Below are positions 13,101 to 24,038 of a stretch of DNA of 64,000 nucleotides, in pieces. Every line of letters starts with the position of its first letter. Position 1 is the stretch's first letter. Below the pieces are notes generated by a model. It did no database searches and was not told the origin of the DNA. It was given only the letters and a program-made list of their open reading frames with translations. The stretch spans positions 18,512 through 82,511 of the forward strand of contig NW_026016864.1 of assembly GCF_020379485.1 (NCBI RefSeq), read 5' to 3'. This DNA comes from Brassica napus. Lineage: Eukaryota; Streptophyta; Magnoliopsida; Brassicales; Brassicaceae. Position numbers and translations under genes: made by a program.

Positions 13101-13564
13101 GAAGTGGTTGGGTATTGTGATGCTGATTGGGCAGGAGATAGAGTGGACAGGAGATCAACTACTGGGTATTGTACATTCATTGGAGGGAACTTGGTTACTT
13201 GGAAGAGTAAGAAGCAAAGGTTATCTCTTGTTCAAGTGCTGAAGCTGAGTATAGAGCCATGTTGAAGCTGACAAACGAGTTGGTGTGGATCAAGGGGATC
13301 TTGAAGCATCTAGAGATTGAGCAGAGTACTCCTATGACTATGCATTGTGACAATCAAGCAGCTATCCACATTGCCTCCAACTCAGTGTTTCATGAGAGAA
13401 CAAAGCACATAGAAGTGGATTGTCATAAGGTGAGGCAGATGATTATCTTAGGAGTGATTCTGCCATGTTATACAAGAAGTGAAGATCAGCTTGCAGATGT
13501 GTTTTACCAAGGCAGCGAGATTGAAGACAATGGAGTCCATACTATCCAGGCTTGGACTCATTGA
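9993..13564 (+). pseudogene. E2 pol: protease-integrase-RT-RNase H, two frameshifts near the end
   Basis: One open frame of 1090 codons (9993-13265), then a second frame from 13259 to 13564. Residues in the first frame: aspartic protease DSG with D86; integrase HHCC zinc region (WHARLGH...CEACILGKHC); catalytic D271, D333, E369 with the canonical 35-residue spacing; reverse transcriptase with QMDVKNAFLQGE and YVDD at 875-878; RNase H CDADW. A one-base deletion near 13217, relative to E1 and E5, throws the frame before the SSAEAEYRAM block. A one-base gain near 13503 disrupts the LADVFTK block. Expected role is the full copia replication machinery; this copy should fail at the RNase H end. The domain order INT before RT defines Ty1/copia. 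Confidence 0.9.
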
Positions 13565-13618
13565 TCTTACTCCCAGGAGCTAAGCCCCTTAACCATGGAG
13601 TGTCCACTCTTTTTCCCT

Positions 13619-13653
13619 CATCAAAGTTTTATCCCAATGGGTTTTCTTTGGTG
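13619..13653 (+). other. E2 HP1 hairpin downstream of pol
   Basis: Arms CATCAAAG (13619-13626) and CTTTGGTG (13646-13653) pair over 8 bp with one G-U. Between them lies the constant core with the inner dyad CCCAATGGG (13633-13641). It is followed by GGTTTTTAATGAG. See the finding on covarying 3' hairpins. Confidence 0.7.
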
Positions 13654-13685
13654 AGGTTTTTAATGAGAGAGGTCTTCATGGTTTC

Positions 13686-13725
13686 CAAGCTTGACTTGTT
13701 CCACATGGTCAAGCTTGAGGGGGAG
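13686..13725 (+). other. E2 HP2 hairpin and polypurine tract
   Basis: Arms CAAGCTTGAC (13686-13695) and GTCAAGCTTG (13708-13717) form a perfect 10-bp stem with a 12-nt loop. The purine run AGGGGGAG (13718-13725) follows at once and abuts the 3' LTR. The PPT primes plus-strand DNA synthesis in this class of element. Confidence 0.8.
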
Positions 13726-14254
13726 TGTTGAGATGAGGTGATGACGAGTGGATACATTGATAGAGAAGAGTATTGGGCAGTCAGTAACTTTGGGATTTAC
13801 CACAGTAACTTTAGTTTTACTGTGGTAACTAAGTGAAATGAAGAGAAGTTACCCGGATGGGTTAAATTGGAGTCTAGCTGATGTTAATCCTTTCTTACCG
13901 TAAGGAAAACGTGGGAAGAGGATAAGGAAGGATAAGGGAGCACTTTGACAGCCTGTATGATGCTGGAAAGGAGAGGATGCTTTTTCACTAGTGCAAGCAT
14001 GTGAGAAAGCACAGCCAAGTGCTTCAAAAGGAGTTCCAGCTTGTCCATTGACTCCACATGCTTATACATTTCGAAAACCCTTGTTGCTCTCTCTATATAT
14101 ACTTGTAAACCTCATCAGTTATCAATTAATGGAGTTTTGAGTATTCTCTCTTGTTCTTTATTCTTTGAGTCTCTCTTAATCTCCTAATCTCATACAAACT
14201 ACACAAATCATCTCTTGATATTCATTCATCACTCTACATACACAAAAGTGTATA
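13726..14254 (+). repeat. E2 3' LTR
   Basis: 529 bp, TGTTGAGATGAG to AAGTGTATA. It contains the perfect 11-bp inverted repeat TACCACAGTAA/TTACTGTGGTA around 13798-13827 and the TATA candidate at 14093-14100. Confidence 0.93.
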
Positions 14255-16386
14255 ATAACTAGGAGGGTTATGGTATCTAGAGAAGTGAAGTTTGTTGAGT
14301 CTAAAGGGTATTATGAGGAGAAGAAATGGGAAGACCTAGAGGATCTGTCCCGAGCTCCATCAGAGAAGGCAACAACATTGAGAGTGTTGTTGTGAGAGGC
14401 TAGGGATAGGATTATCCCAAGATCAGGAACCAGGAAGAACAGGACCTTCTAATCAAGCTGGAGAAGCTGGAGGAACAACCCCTCTTGATCATGAGAGGGG
14501 AATGGATCTGAATCAGGGGAGCAGGAGCATAACCAAGAGGATTCAGGTCAGCATGATCAGGAGGAGACACAGGAAGTAGAGAGTGAAGCTCAGTCATGTG
14601 GAAATGAGCAGGGAGAACCTACTGGTTTAAGAGAGGAAGCACAAGAGAATGTTCAGGCTGAAGAACAGGTTGAGACCTTGCGGAGGAGCACAAGGATAAG
14701 GAGGGATCCTTCCAACTGGGTAAACACGAGAGTGTACTACAATGCCCAGGCTGTGGAGCATCCCTCTCAAGCCGTGTGTTCCTTTGCTGAGTTTCCAGAA
14801 GAGCACATGGTGTTTATGTGTAACTTGGATGAGAATGAGATACCAAGATCTTATGAAGAAGCTATGAAGCACAAGGTTTGGAGAGATTCAGTAGGAGATG
14901 AAAGGGATGCAATGATCAGGAATGATACTTGGTATGAGAGTGAGTTACCTAAAGGGAAGAAGGCAGTTTCAAGCAGATGGATCTTCACCATCAAGTACCT
15001 TGCAAATGGGGAGATAGATAGGCGCAAGACTAGGCTGGTTGCAAGAGGATTTACACAGACTTATGGGGAAGATTACATTGATACTTTTGCACCAGTGGCC
15101 AAGCTTCACACAATTCGAATTGTGTTATCTATTGCAACAAACTTGGAGTGGGATTTGTGGCAAATGGATGTGAAGAATGCTTTCTTTCAAGGTGAACTTG
15201 AAGATGAAGTATACATGCATCCACCTCCTGGTCTTGAGCATCTAGTAAAGCCAGGGAATGTTTTGAGATTGAAGAAAGCAATATATGGGTTGAAACAGTC
15301 ACCTAGAGCTTGGTACAGGAAGCTGAGTACAACACTCAATGGGAGAGGCTTTAGGAAGTCTGAACTAGATCACACTCTCTTCACCTTGACAGGACCTTCA
15401 GGGAGCATTGTGATTCTAGTGTATGTGGATGATTTGATTATAACAGGAAGTGATAAGGCAGGGATTCAGGCTACTAAGGAGTTTCTCAAATCTGTGTTTG
15501 ACATCAAGGATTTGGGAGAGATGAAGTATTTTCTGGGAATTGAGATATGCAGATCAAAGGGGTTTGTTTATGTCTCAAAGGAAGTATACTATGGATATGT
15601 TGAAGGAGACTGATGTGCTTGGAGGAAAGATAGCTAAGACACCCCTTGAGGAGGGATATAAAGTTCTGTGTGAGGGGGAGGTTGAAGAGAAGCAGCTGTT
15701 TGAGATCCTAAGCTATACAGAAGATGGTTGGCAAGCTGATCTACTTGACCATCACCAGACCAGATATATGTTTTGCTGTGAACCAAGTGAGTCAGCATAT
15801 GCAGGCACCAAAGGTCCATCACTGGAAGATGGTTGATAGGATACTGAGGTATCTGAGTGGGACGGCTGGACAAGGAGTTTGGATGGGTTGTAATGGCAGT
15901 ACAGAAGTGGTTGGGTATTGTGATGCTGATTGGGCAGGAGATAGAGTGGACAGGAGATCAACTACTGGGTATTGTACATTCATTGGAGGAAACTTGGTTA
16001 CTTGGAAGAGTAAGAAGCAGAAGGTTATCTCTTGTTCAAGTGCTGAAGCTGAGTATAGAGCCATGCTGAAGCTGACAAACGAGTTGGTGTGGATCATGGG
16101 GATCTTGAAGCACCTAGAGATTGAGCAGAGTACTCCTATGACTATGCATTATGACAATCAAGCAGCTATCCACATTGCCTCCAACTCAGTGTTTCATGAG
16201 AGAACAAAGCACATAGAGGTGGATTGCCATAAGGTGAGGCAGATGATTATCTTAGGAGTGATTCTGCCATATTATACAAGAAGTGAAGATCAGCTTGCAG
16301 ATGTGTTTACTAAGGCAGCGAGATTGAAGACAATGGAGTCCATACTATCCAGGCTTGGACTCATTGATCTTACTCCCAGGAGCTGA
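14255..16386 (+). pseudogene. E1 pol, 3' part (RT and RNase H), frameshifted
   Basis: Continuation of E1 pol after E2. The first stretch restores RRVMVSREVKF. The variable linker (14330-14680) has several stops. RT is open at 14678-15613, with the QMDVKNAF and YVDD motifs. A two-base loss near 15560 and a one-base loss near 15705 shift the frame. RNase H is open at 15724-16386 with CDADW, SSAEAEYRAM and LADVFTK. It ends with LGLIDLTPRS and a stop, as in the intact relatives. Indel density is clearly lower than in the 5' part of the same gene. Confidence 0.9.
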
Positions 16387-16420
16387 GCCCTTAACCATGG
16401 AGTCTCCACTCTTTTTCCCT

Positions 16421-16470
16421 CATCAAAGTTTTATCCCAATGGGTTTTCTTTGGTGAGGTTTTTAATGAGG
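16421..16470 (+). other. E1 HP1 hairpin and GGTTTTTAATGAGG box
   Basis: Arms CATCAAAG (16421-16428) and CTTTGGTG (16448-16455), inner CCCAATGGG (16435-16443), box at 16457-16470. It starts about 35 nt after the pol stop. Confidence 0.7.
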
Positions 16471-16487
16471 GAGGTCTTCATGGTTTC

Positions 16488-16527
16488 CAAGCTTGACTTG
16501 TTCCACATGGTCAAGCTTGAGGGGGAG
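16488..16527 (+). other. E1 HP2 hairpin and polypurine tract
   Basis: CAAGCTTGAC (16488-16497) and GTCAAGCTTG (16510-16519) form a 10-bp stem, followed by PPT AGGGGGAG (16520-16527) abutting the LTR. Confidence 0.8.
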
Positions 16528-17048
16528 TGTTGAGATGAGGAGATGAAGAGTTGATACATGGATAGAGGAAGGGATTTGGAGCAGGCAGTAACTTTGGAGA
16601 TTTACCACAGTAACTTTATTGTTACTGTGGTAACTGAGTTAAAAGACTTGGGAAGTTACCTTGCATCCATTTGGAGAGTGAAACACGCCAGGAGGAGTCT
16701 GGATAAGCAAGGAGGAGTTTGGATAAGGTCTGGTCAAGGCTAGAGAGCTTTAGACAAGCTGGCACCAGCTGGAAAGCTAAAGCAAGATACCCAAGCATGT
16801 GAGGAACCTTATTGGCCAGTTTGAATCAAGCATCTTTGACTACACATGCCTCTTATCCTAGCTAGACTGAACCTGGACGAAATTATGTATCCCTAATCTA
16901 TATGTGTTGTAAACTCTCTCATTAATCAATCTAATGGAGTTTTGAGTCTCTCTCTCTATTCTCTCACTAAAATCTCTTAATCTCTTTAATCTTTTCATCT
17001 GATTATCCCTGATTAGTTGAATCATGCTCTAATACACAAAAGTGTATA
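16528..17048 (+). repeat. E1 3' LTR
   Basis: 521 bp, TGTTGAGATGAGG to AAGTGTATA, with a 13-bp inverted repeat TTACCACAGTAAC/GTTACTGTGGTAA around 16602-16633. It is better preserved than the 5' copy. Satellite resumes at 17049. Confidence 0.93.
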
Positions 17049-19682
17049 GTAAGAAGCTTGATTTGGATACATAAAGTGTTGGAGAAGCACCAGGAAGTTG
17101 AATAAATCTCATAGGAGTTGGGATGAAGAAGTTATCCCACTTTCTAATCAGGTGATTCCAGTTTCCCAGTTTGGGAATAGGACAGCTTCTTCGTCGTTCC
17201 AATCAAACCAGGATGAATCACTTTGTAAGAAGCTTGATTTGGATACATAAAATGGTGGGGAAACACCAGGAAGTTGAATAAATCTCATAGAAGTTGGGAT
17301 GAAGAAGTTATCCAACTTTCTAATCATGTGATTCCAGTTTCCCAGTTTGGGAATAGGACAGCTTCTTCGTCGTTCCAATCAAACCAGGATGAATCACTTT
17401 GTAAGAAGCTTGATTTGGATACATAAAGGGTTGGAGAAACACCAGGAAGTTGAATAAATCTAATAGGAGTTGGAATGAAGAAGTTATCCCACTTTCTAAT
17501 CAGGTGATTCCAGTTTCCCAGTTTGGGAATATGACAGCTTCTTCGTCGTTCCAATCAAACCAGGATGAATCACTTTGTAAGAAGCTTGATTTGGATACAT
17601 AAAGGGTTGGAGAAACACCAGGAAGTTGAATAAATCAAATAGGAGTTGGAATGAATAAGTTATCCCACTTTCTAATCAGGTGATTCCATTTTCTCAGTTT
17701 GGGAGTAAAACAGCTTCTTCGTCGTTCTAATCAAACCAGGATGAATCACTTTGTAAGAAGCTTGATTTGGATACATAAAGTGTTGGAGAAACACCAGGAA
17801 GTTGAATAAATCTCATAGAAGTTGGGATGAAGAAGTTATCCCACTTTCAAATCAGGTGATTCCAGTTTCCCAGTTTGGGAATAAGACAGCTTCTTCGTCA
17901 ATCCAATCAAACCAGGATGAATCACTTTGTAAGAAGCTTGATTTTGATACATAAAATGGTGAGGAAACACTAGGAAGTTGAATAAATCTCATAGGATTTG
18001 GGATGAAGAAGTTATCCCACTTTCTAATCAGGTGATTCCAGTTTCCCAGTTTGGGAATAGGACATGTTCTTCGTCGTTCAATCAAACCAGGATGAATCAC
18101 TTTGTAAGAAGCTTGATTTGGATACATAAAATGGGAAACACCAAGAAGTTGAATAAATCTCATACGAGTTGGGATGAAGAAGTTATCCCACTTTCTAATC
18201 AGGTGATTCCAGTTTCCCAGTTTGGGAATAGGACAGCTTCTTCGTCGTTCCAATCAAACCAGGATGAATCACTTTGTAAGAAGCTTGATTTGGATACATA
18301 AAGGGTTGGAGAAACACCAGGAAGTTGAATAAATCTAATAGGAGTTGGAATGAAGAAGTTATCCCACTTTCTAATCAGGTGATTCCAGTTTCTCAGTTTG
18401 GGAATAGAACAGCTTCTTCGTCGTTCCAATCAAACCAGAATGAATCACTTTGTAAGAAGCTTGATTTGGATACATAAAGTGTTGGGGAAACACCAGGAAG
18501 TTGAATAAATCTCATAGGAGTTGGGATGAAGAAGTTTTCCCACTTTCAAATCAGGTGATTCCAGTTTCCCTGTTTGGAAATTGGACAGCTTCTTCGTCGT
18601 TCCAATCAAACCAGGATGAATCACTTTGTAAGAAGCATGATTTGGATACATAAAATGGTTGAGAATCACCAGGAAGTTGAATAAATCTCATAGGAGTTGG
18701 GATGAAGAAGTTATCCCACTTTCTAATCAGGTGATTCCAGTTTCTCAGTTTGGGAATAGAGTAGCTTCTTCGTCGTTCCAATCAAACCAGAATGAATCAC
18801 TTTGTAAGAAGCTTGATTTGGATACATAAAGTGTTGGAGAAACACCAGGAAGTTGAATAAATCTCATAGGAGTTGGGATGAAGAAGTTATCCCACTTTCA
18901 AATCAGGTGATTCCAGTTTCCCAGTTTGGGAATATGACAGCTTCTTCGTCAATCCAATCAAACCAGGATGAATCACTTTGTAAGAAGCTTGATTTTGATA
19001 CATAAAATGGTGGGGAAACACAGGAAGTTGAATAAATCTCATAGGAGTTGGGATGAAGAAGTTATCCCACTTTCTAATCAGGTGATTCCAGTTTCCCAGT
19101 TTGGGAATATGGCAGGTTCTTCGTCGTTCCAATCAAACCAGGATGAATCACTTTGTAAGAAGCTTGATTTTGATACATAAAATGGTGGAGAAACACCAGG
19201 AAGTTGAATAAATCTCATAGGGGTTGGGATGAAGAAGTTATCCCACTTTCTAATCAGGTGATTCCAGTTTCCCAGTTTGGGAATAGGACAGCTTCTTCGT
19301 CGTTCCAATCAAACCAGGATGAATCACTTTGTAAGAAGCTTGATTTGGATACATAAAGGGTTGGAGAAACACCATGAAGTTGAATAAATCTAATAGGAGT
19401 TGGAATGAAGAAGTTATCCCACTTTCTAATCAGGTGATTCCATTTTCTCAGTTTGGGAGTAAAACAGCTTCTTCGTCGTTCCAATCAAACCAGGATGAAT
19501 CACTTTGTAAGAAGCTAGATTTGGATACATAAAGGGTTGGAGAAACACCAGGAAGTTGAATAAATCTAATAGGAGTTGGAATGAAGAAGTTATCCCACTT
19601 TCTAATCAGGTGATTCCATTTTCTCAGTTTGGGAGTAAAACAGCTTCTTCGTCATTCCAATCAAACCAGGATGAATCACTTT
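17049..19682 (+). repeat. Higher-order repeat copy 1 (15 monomers, 2634 bp)
   Basis: Every marker here recurs 2634-2635 bp downstream, for example the ATCATGTG monomer (about 17,325 and 19,959) and the ACATGTTC monomer (about 18,061 and 20,695). The match starts right at the E1 border. Only scattered point differences are seen by eye, so the duplication is recent. Confidence 0.85.
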
Positions 19683-22141
19683 GTAAGAAGCTTGATTTGG
19701 ATACATAAAGTGTTGGAGAAACACCAGGAAGTTGAATAAATCTCATAGCAGTTGGGATGAAGAAGTTATCCCACTTTCTAATCAGGTGATTCCAGTTTCC
19801 CAGTTTGGGAATAGGACAGCTTCTTCGTCGTTCCAATCAAACCAGGATGAATCACTTTGTAAGAAGCTTGATTTGGATACATAAAATGGTGGGGAAACAC
19901 CAGGAAGTTGAATAAATCTCATAGAAGTTGGGATGAAGAAGTTATCCAACTTTCTAATCATGTGATTCCAGTTTCCCAGTTTGGGAATAGGACAGCTTCT
20001 TCGTCGTTCCAATCAAACCAGGATGAATCACTTTGTAAGAAGCTTGATTTGGATACATAAAGGGTTGGAGAAACACCAGGAAGTTGAATAAATCTAATAG
20101 GAGTTGGAATGAAGAAGTTATCCCACTTTCTAATCAGGTGATTCCAGTTTCCCAGTTTGGGAATATGACAGCTTCTTCGTCGTTCCAATCAAACCAGGAT
20201 GAATCACTTTGTAAGAAGCTTGATTTGGATACATAAAGGGTTGGAGAAACACCAGGAAGTTGAATAAATCAAATAGGAGTTGGAATGAATAAGTTATCCC
20301 ACTTTCTAATCAGGTGATTCCATTTTCTCAGTTTGGGAGTAAAACAGCTTCTTCGTCGTTCTAATCAAACCAGGATGAATCACTTTGTAAGAAGCTTGAT
20401 TTGGATACATAAAGTGTTGGAGAAACACCAGGAAGTTGAATAAATCTCATAGAAGTTGGGATGAAGAAGTTATCCCACTTTCAAATCAGGTGATTCCAGT
20501 TTCCCAGTTTGGGAATAAGACAGCTTCTTCGTCAATCCAATCAAACCAGGATGAATCACTTTGTAAGAAGCTTGATTTTGATACATAAAATGGTGAGGAA
20601 ACACCAGGAAGTTGAATAAATCTCATAGGATTTGGGATGAAGAAGTTATCCCACTTTCTAATCAGGTGATTCCAGTTTCCCAGTTTGGGAATAGGACATG
20701 TTCTTCGTCGTTCAATCAAACCAGGATGAATCACTTTGTAAGAAGCTTGATTTGGATACATAAAATGGGAAACACCAAGAAGTTGAATAAATCTCATACG
20801 AGTTGGGATGAAGAAGTTATCCCACTTTCTAATCAGGTGATTCCAGTTTCCCAGTTTGGGAATAGGACAGCTTCTTCGTCGTTCCAATCAAACCAGGATG
20901 AATCACTTTGTAAGAAGCTTGATTTGGATACATAAAGGGTTGGAGAAACACCAGGAAGTTGAATAAATCTAATAGGAGTTGGAATGAAGAAGTTATCCCA
21001 CTTTCTAATCAGGTGATTCCAGTTTCTCAGTTTGGGAATAGAACAGCTTCTTCGTCGTTCCAATCAAACCAGAATGAATCACTTTGTAAGAAGCTTGATT
21101 TGGATACATAAAGTGTTGGGGAAACACCAGGAAGTTGAATAAATCTCATAGGAGTTGGGATTAAGAAGTTTTCCCACTTTCAAATCAGGTGATTCCAGTT
21201 TCCCTGTTTGGAAATTGGACAGCTTCTTCGTCGTTCCAATCAAACCAGGATGAATCACTTTGTAAGAAGCATGATTTGGATACATAAAATGGTTGAGAAT
21301 CACCAGGAAGTTGAATAAATCTCATAGGAGTTGGGATGAAGAAGTTATCCCACTTTCTAATCAGGTGATTCCAGTTTCTCAGTTTGGGAATAGAACAGCT
21401 TCTTCGTCGTTCCAATCAAACCAGAATGAATCACTTTGTAAGAAGCTTGATTTGGATACATAAAGTGTTGGAGAAACACCAGGAAGTTGAATAAATCTCA
21501 TAGGAGTTGGGATGAAGAAGTTATCCCACTTTCAAATCAGGTGATTCCAGTTTCCCAGTTTGGGAATATGACAGCTTCTTCGTCAATCCAATCAAACCAG
21601 GATGAATCACTTTGTAAGAAGCTTGATTTTGATACATAAAATGGTGGGGAAACACAAGGAAGTTGAATAAATCTCATAGGAGTTGGGATGAAGAAGTTAT
21701 CCCACTTTCTAATCAGGTGATTCCAGTTTCCCAGTTTGGGAATAGGGCAGGTTCTTCGTCGTTCCAATCAAACCAGGATGAATCACTTTGTAAGAAGCTT
21801 GATTTTGATACATAAAATGGTGGAGAAACACCAGGAAGTTGAATAAATCTCATAGGGGTTGGGATGAAGAAGTTATCCCACTTTCTAATCAGGTGATTCC
21901 AGTTTCCCAGTTTGGGAATAGGACAGCTTCTTCGTCGTTCCAATCAAACCAGGATGAATCACTTTGTAAGAAGCTTGATTTGGATACATAAAGGGTTGGA
22001 GAAACACCATGAAGTTGAATAAATCTAATAGGAGTTGGAATGAAGAAGTTATCCCACTTTCTAATCAGGTGATTCCAGTTTCTCAGTTTGGGAATAGAAC
22101 AGCTTCTTCGTCGTTCCAATCAAACCAGGATGAATCACTTT
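19683..22141 (+). repeat. Higher-order repeat copy 2 (14 monomers, 2459 bp)
   Basis: Same monomer order as copy 1 but lacking one of the two adjacent GGGAGTAAAAC monomers found at 19,430-19,670. The simplest reading is gain or loss of a single monomer by unequal exchange. Confidence 0.82.
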
Positions 22142-24038
22142 GTAAGAAGCTTGATTTGGATACATAAAGTGTTGGAGAAACACCAGGAAGTTGAATAAAT
22201 CTCATAGGAGTTGGGATGAAGAAGTTATCCCATTTTCTAATCAGGTGATTCCAGTTTCCCAGTTTGGGAATAGGACAGCTTCTTCGTCGTTCCAATCAAA
22301 CCAGGATGAATCACTTTGTACGAAGCTTGATTTGGATACATAAAATGGTGGGGAAACACCAGGAAGTTGAATAAATCTCATAGGAGTTGGGATGAAGAAG
22401 TTATCCAACTTTCTAATCATGTGATTCCAGTTTCCCAGTTTGGGAATAGGACAGCTTCTTCGTCGTTCCAATCAAACCAGGATGAATCACTTTGTAAGAA
22501 GCTTGGTTTGGATACATAAAGGGTTGGAGAAACACCAGGAAGTTGAATAAATCTAATAGGAGTTGGAATGAAGAAGTTATCCCACTTTCTAATCAGGTGA
22601 TTCCAGTTTCCCAGTTTGGGAATATGACAGCTTCTTCGTCGTTCCAATCAAACCAGGATGAATCACTTTGTAAGAAGCTAGATTTGGATACATAAAGGGT
22701 TGGAGAAACACCAGGAAGTTGAATAAATCTAATAGGAGTTGGAATGAAGAAGTTATCCCACTTTCTAATCAGGTGATTCCATTTTCTCAGTTTGGGAGTA
22801 AAACAGCTTCTTCGTCGTTCCAATCAAACCAGGATGAATCACTTTGTAAGAAGCTTGATTTGGATACATAAAGTGTTGGAGAAACACCAGGAAGTTGAAT
22901 AAATCTCATAGCAGTTGGGATGAAGAAGTTATCCCACTTTCAAATCAGGTGATTCCAGTTTCCCAGTTTGGGAATAGGACAGCTTCTTCGTCAATCCAAT
23001 CAAACCAGGATGAATCACTTTGTAAGAAGCTTGATTTTGATACATAAAATGGTGGGGAAACACTAGGAAGTTGAATAAATCTCATAGGAGTTGGGATGAA
23101 GAAGTTATCCCACTTTCTAATCAGGTGATTCCAGTTTCCCAGTTTGGGAATAGGACATGTTCTTCGTCGTTCAATCAAACCAGGATGAATCACTTTGTAA
23201 GAAGCTTGATTTGGATACATAAAATGGTGGAGAAACACCAAGAAGTTGAAGTAAATCTCATACGAGTTGGGATGAAGAAGTTATCCCACTTTCTAATCAG
23301 GTGATTCCAGTTTCCCAGTTTGGGAATAGGACAGCTTCTTCGTCGTTCCAATCAAACCAGGATGAATCACTTTGTAAGAAGCTTGATTTGGATACATAAA
23401 GGGTTGGAGAAACACCAGGAAGTTGAATAAATCTAATAGGAGTTGGAATGAAGAAGTTATCCCACTTTCTAATTAGGTGATTCCAGTTTCTCAGTTTGGG
23501 AATAGAACAGCTTCTTCGTCGTTCCAATCAAACCAGAATGAATCACTTTGTAAGAAGCTTGATTTGGATACATAAAGTGTTGGAGAAACACCAGGAAGTT
23601 GAATAAATCTCATAGGAGTTGGGATGAAGAAGTTATCCCACTTTCAAATCAGGTGATTCCAGTTTCCCTGTTTGGGAATAGGACAGCTTCTTCGTCAATC
23701 CAATCAAACCAGGATGAATCACTTTGTAAGAAGCTTGATTTTGATACATAAAATGGTGGGGAAACACCAGGAAGTTGAATAAATCTCCTAGGAGTTGGGA
23801 TGAAGAAGTTATCCCACTTTCTAATCAGGTAATTCCAGTTTCTCAGTTTGGGAATAGGAAAGCTTCTTCGTCGTTCCAATCAAACCAGGATGAATCACTT
23901 TGTAAGAAGCTTGATTTGAATACATAAAATGGTGGGGAAACACAAGGAAGTTGAATAAATCTCATAGGAGTTGGGATGAAGAAGTTATCCCACTTTCTAA
24001 TCAGGTGATTCCAGTTTCCCAGTTTGGGAATAGGGCAG
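22142..24038 (+). repeat. Higher-order repeat copy 3, partial and more diverged
   Basis: Follows the copy 2 order with an offset of about 2460 bp (ATCATGTG monomer at about 22,418, ACATGTTC at about 23,154) until E4 interrupts it. It has more private changes than copies 1 and 2 have between them. Confidence 0.75.

Larger units (their letters stand above)
8686..14254 (+). mobile_element. E2: Ty1/copia retrotransposon nested in E1
   Basis: 5569 bp with a perfect 5-bp duplication ATAAC at 8681-8685 and 14255-14259. LTRs are 8686-9206 and 13726-14254. PBS, Gag-like region, long pol frame 9993-13265 with two late frameshifts, HP1 13619-13653, HP2 13686-13717 and PPT are all present. It is the same LTR family as its host E1, so a member of the family inserted into an older relative in the same orientation. 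Confidence 0.95.
6043..17048 (+). mobile_element. E1: Ty1/copia retrotransposon, decayed, split by nested E2
   Basis: Starts TGTTGATGAGG and ends AAGTGTATA. It is flanked by GTAA at 6039-6042 and 17049-17052; a 5-bp TSD would need one mutation. Structure is LTR 6043-6543, PBS, degraded gag-pol, insertion of E2 at 8686-14254, rest of pol to 16386, HP1, HP2 with PPT, LTR 16528-17048. Removing E2 and one ATAAC copy rejoins the pol reading at an Asp-Pro-Ile-Thr-Arg-Arg stretch, so E1 was whole when E2 landed. LTR sequence shows it is the same family as E2. The left half is littered with small deletions; the right half much less so. Confidence 0.92.
17049..24038 (+). repeat. CentBr-type satellite, block B, with higher-order repeat
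   Basis: About 40 monomers, nearly all 175-176 bp. Subtypes interleave: one with AAAGGGTTGGAGAAACACC, CTAATAGG and TTTCTCAG; one with ATTTTGATACATAAAATGG and GTCAATCC; others intermediate. Rare marker variants (ATCATGTG, GGGAGTAAAAC, ACATGTTC) return at fixed distances, revealing three copies of a 14-15-monomer unit. The right edge is the GGCAG duplication of E4 (24034-24038). Confidence 0.94.

Noticed and set aside
17049..24038. Possible CENP-B box in the monomer
   Set aside because: The TTCTTCGTCGTTCC stretch has no convincing match to the TTCG....A..CGGG consensus.
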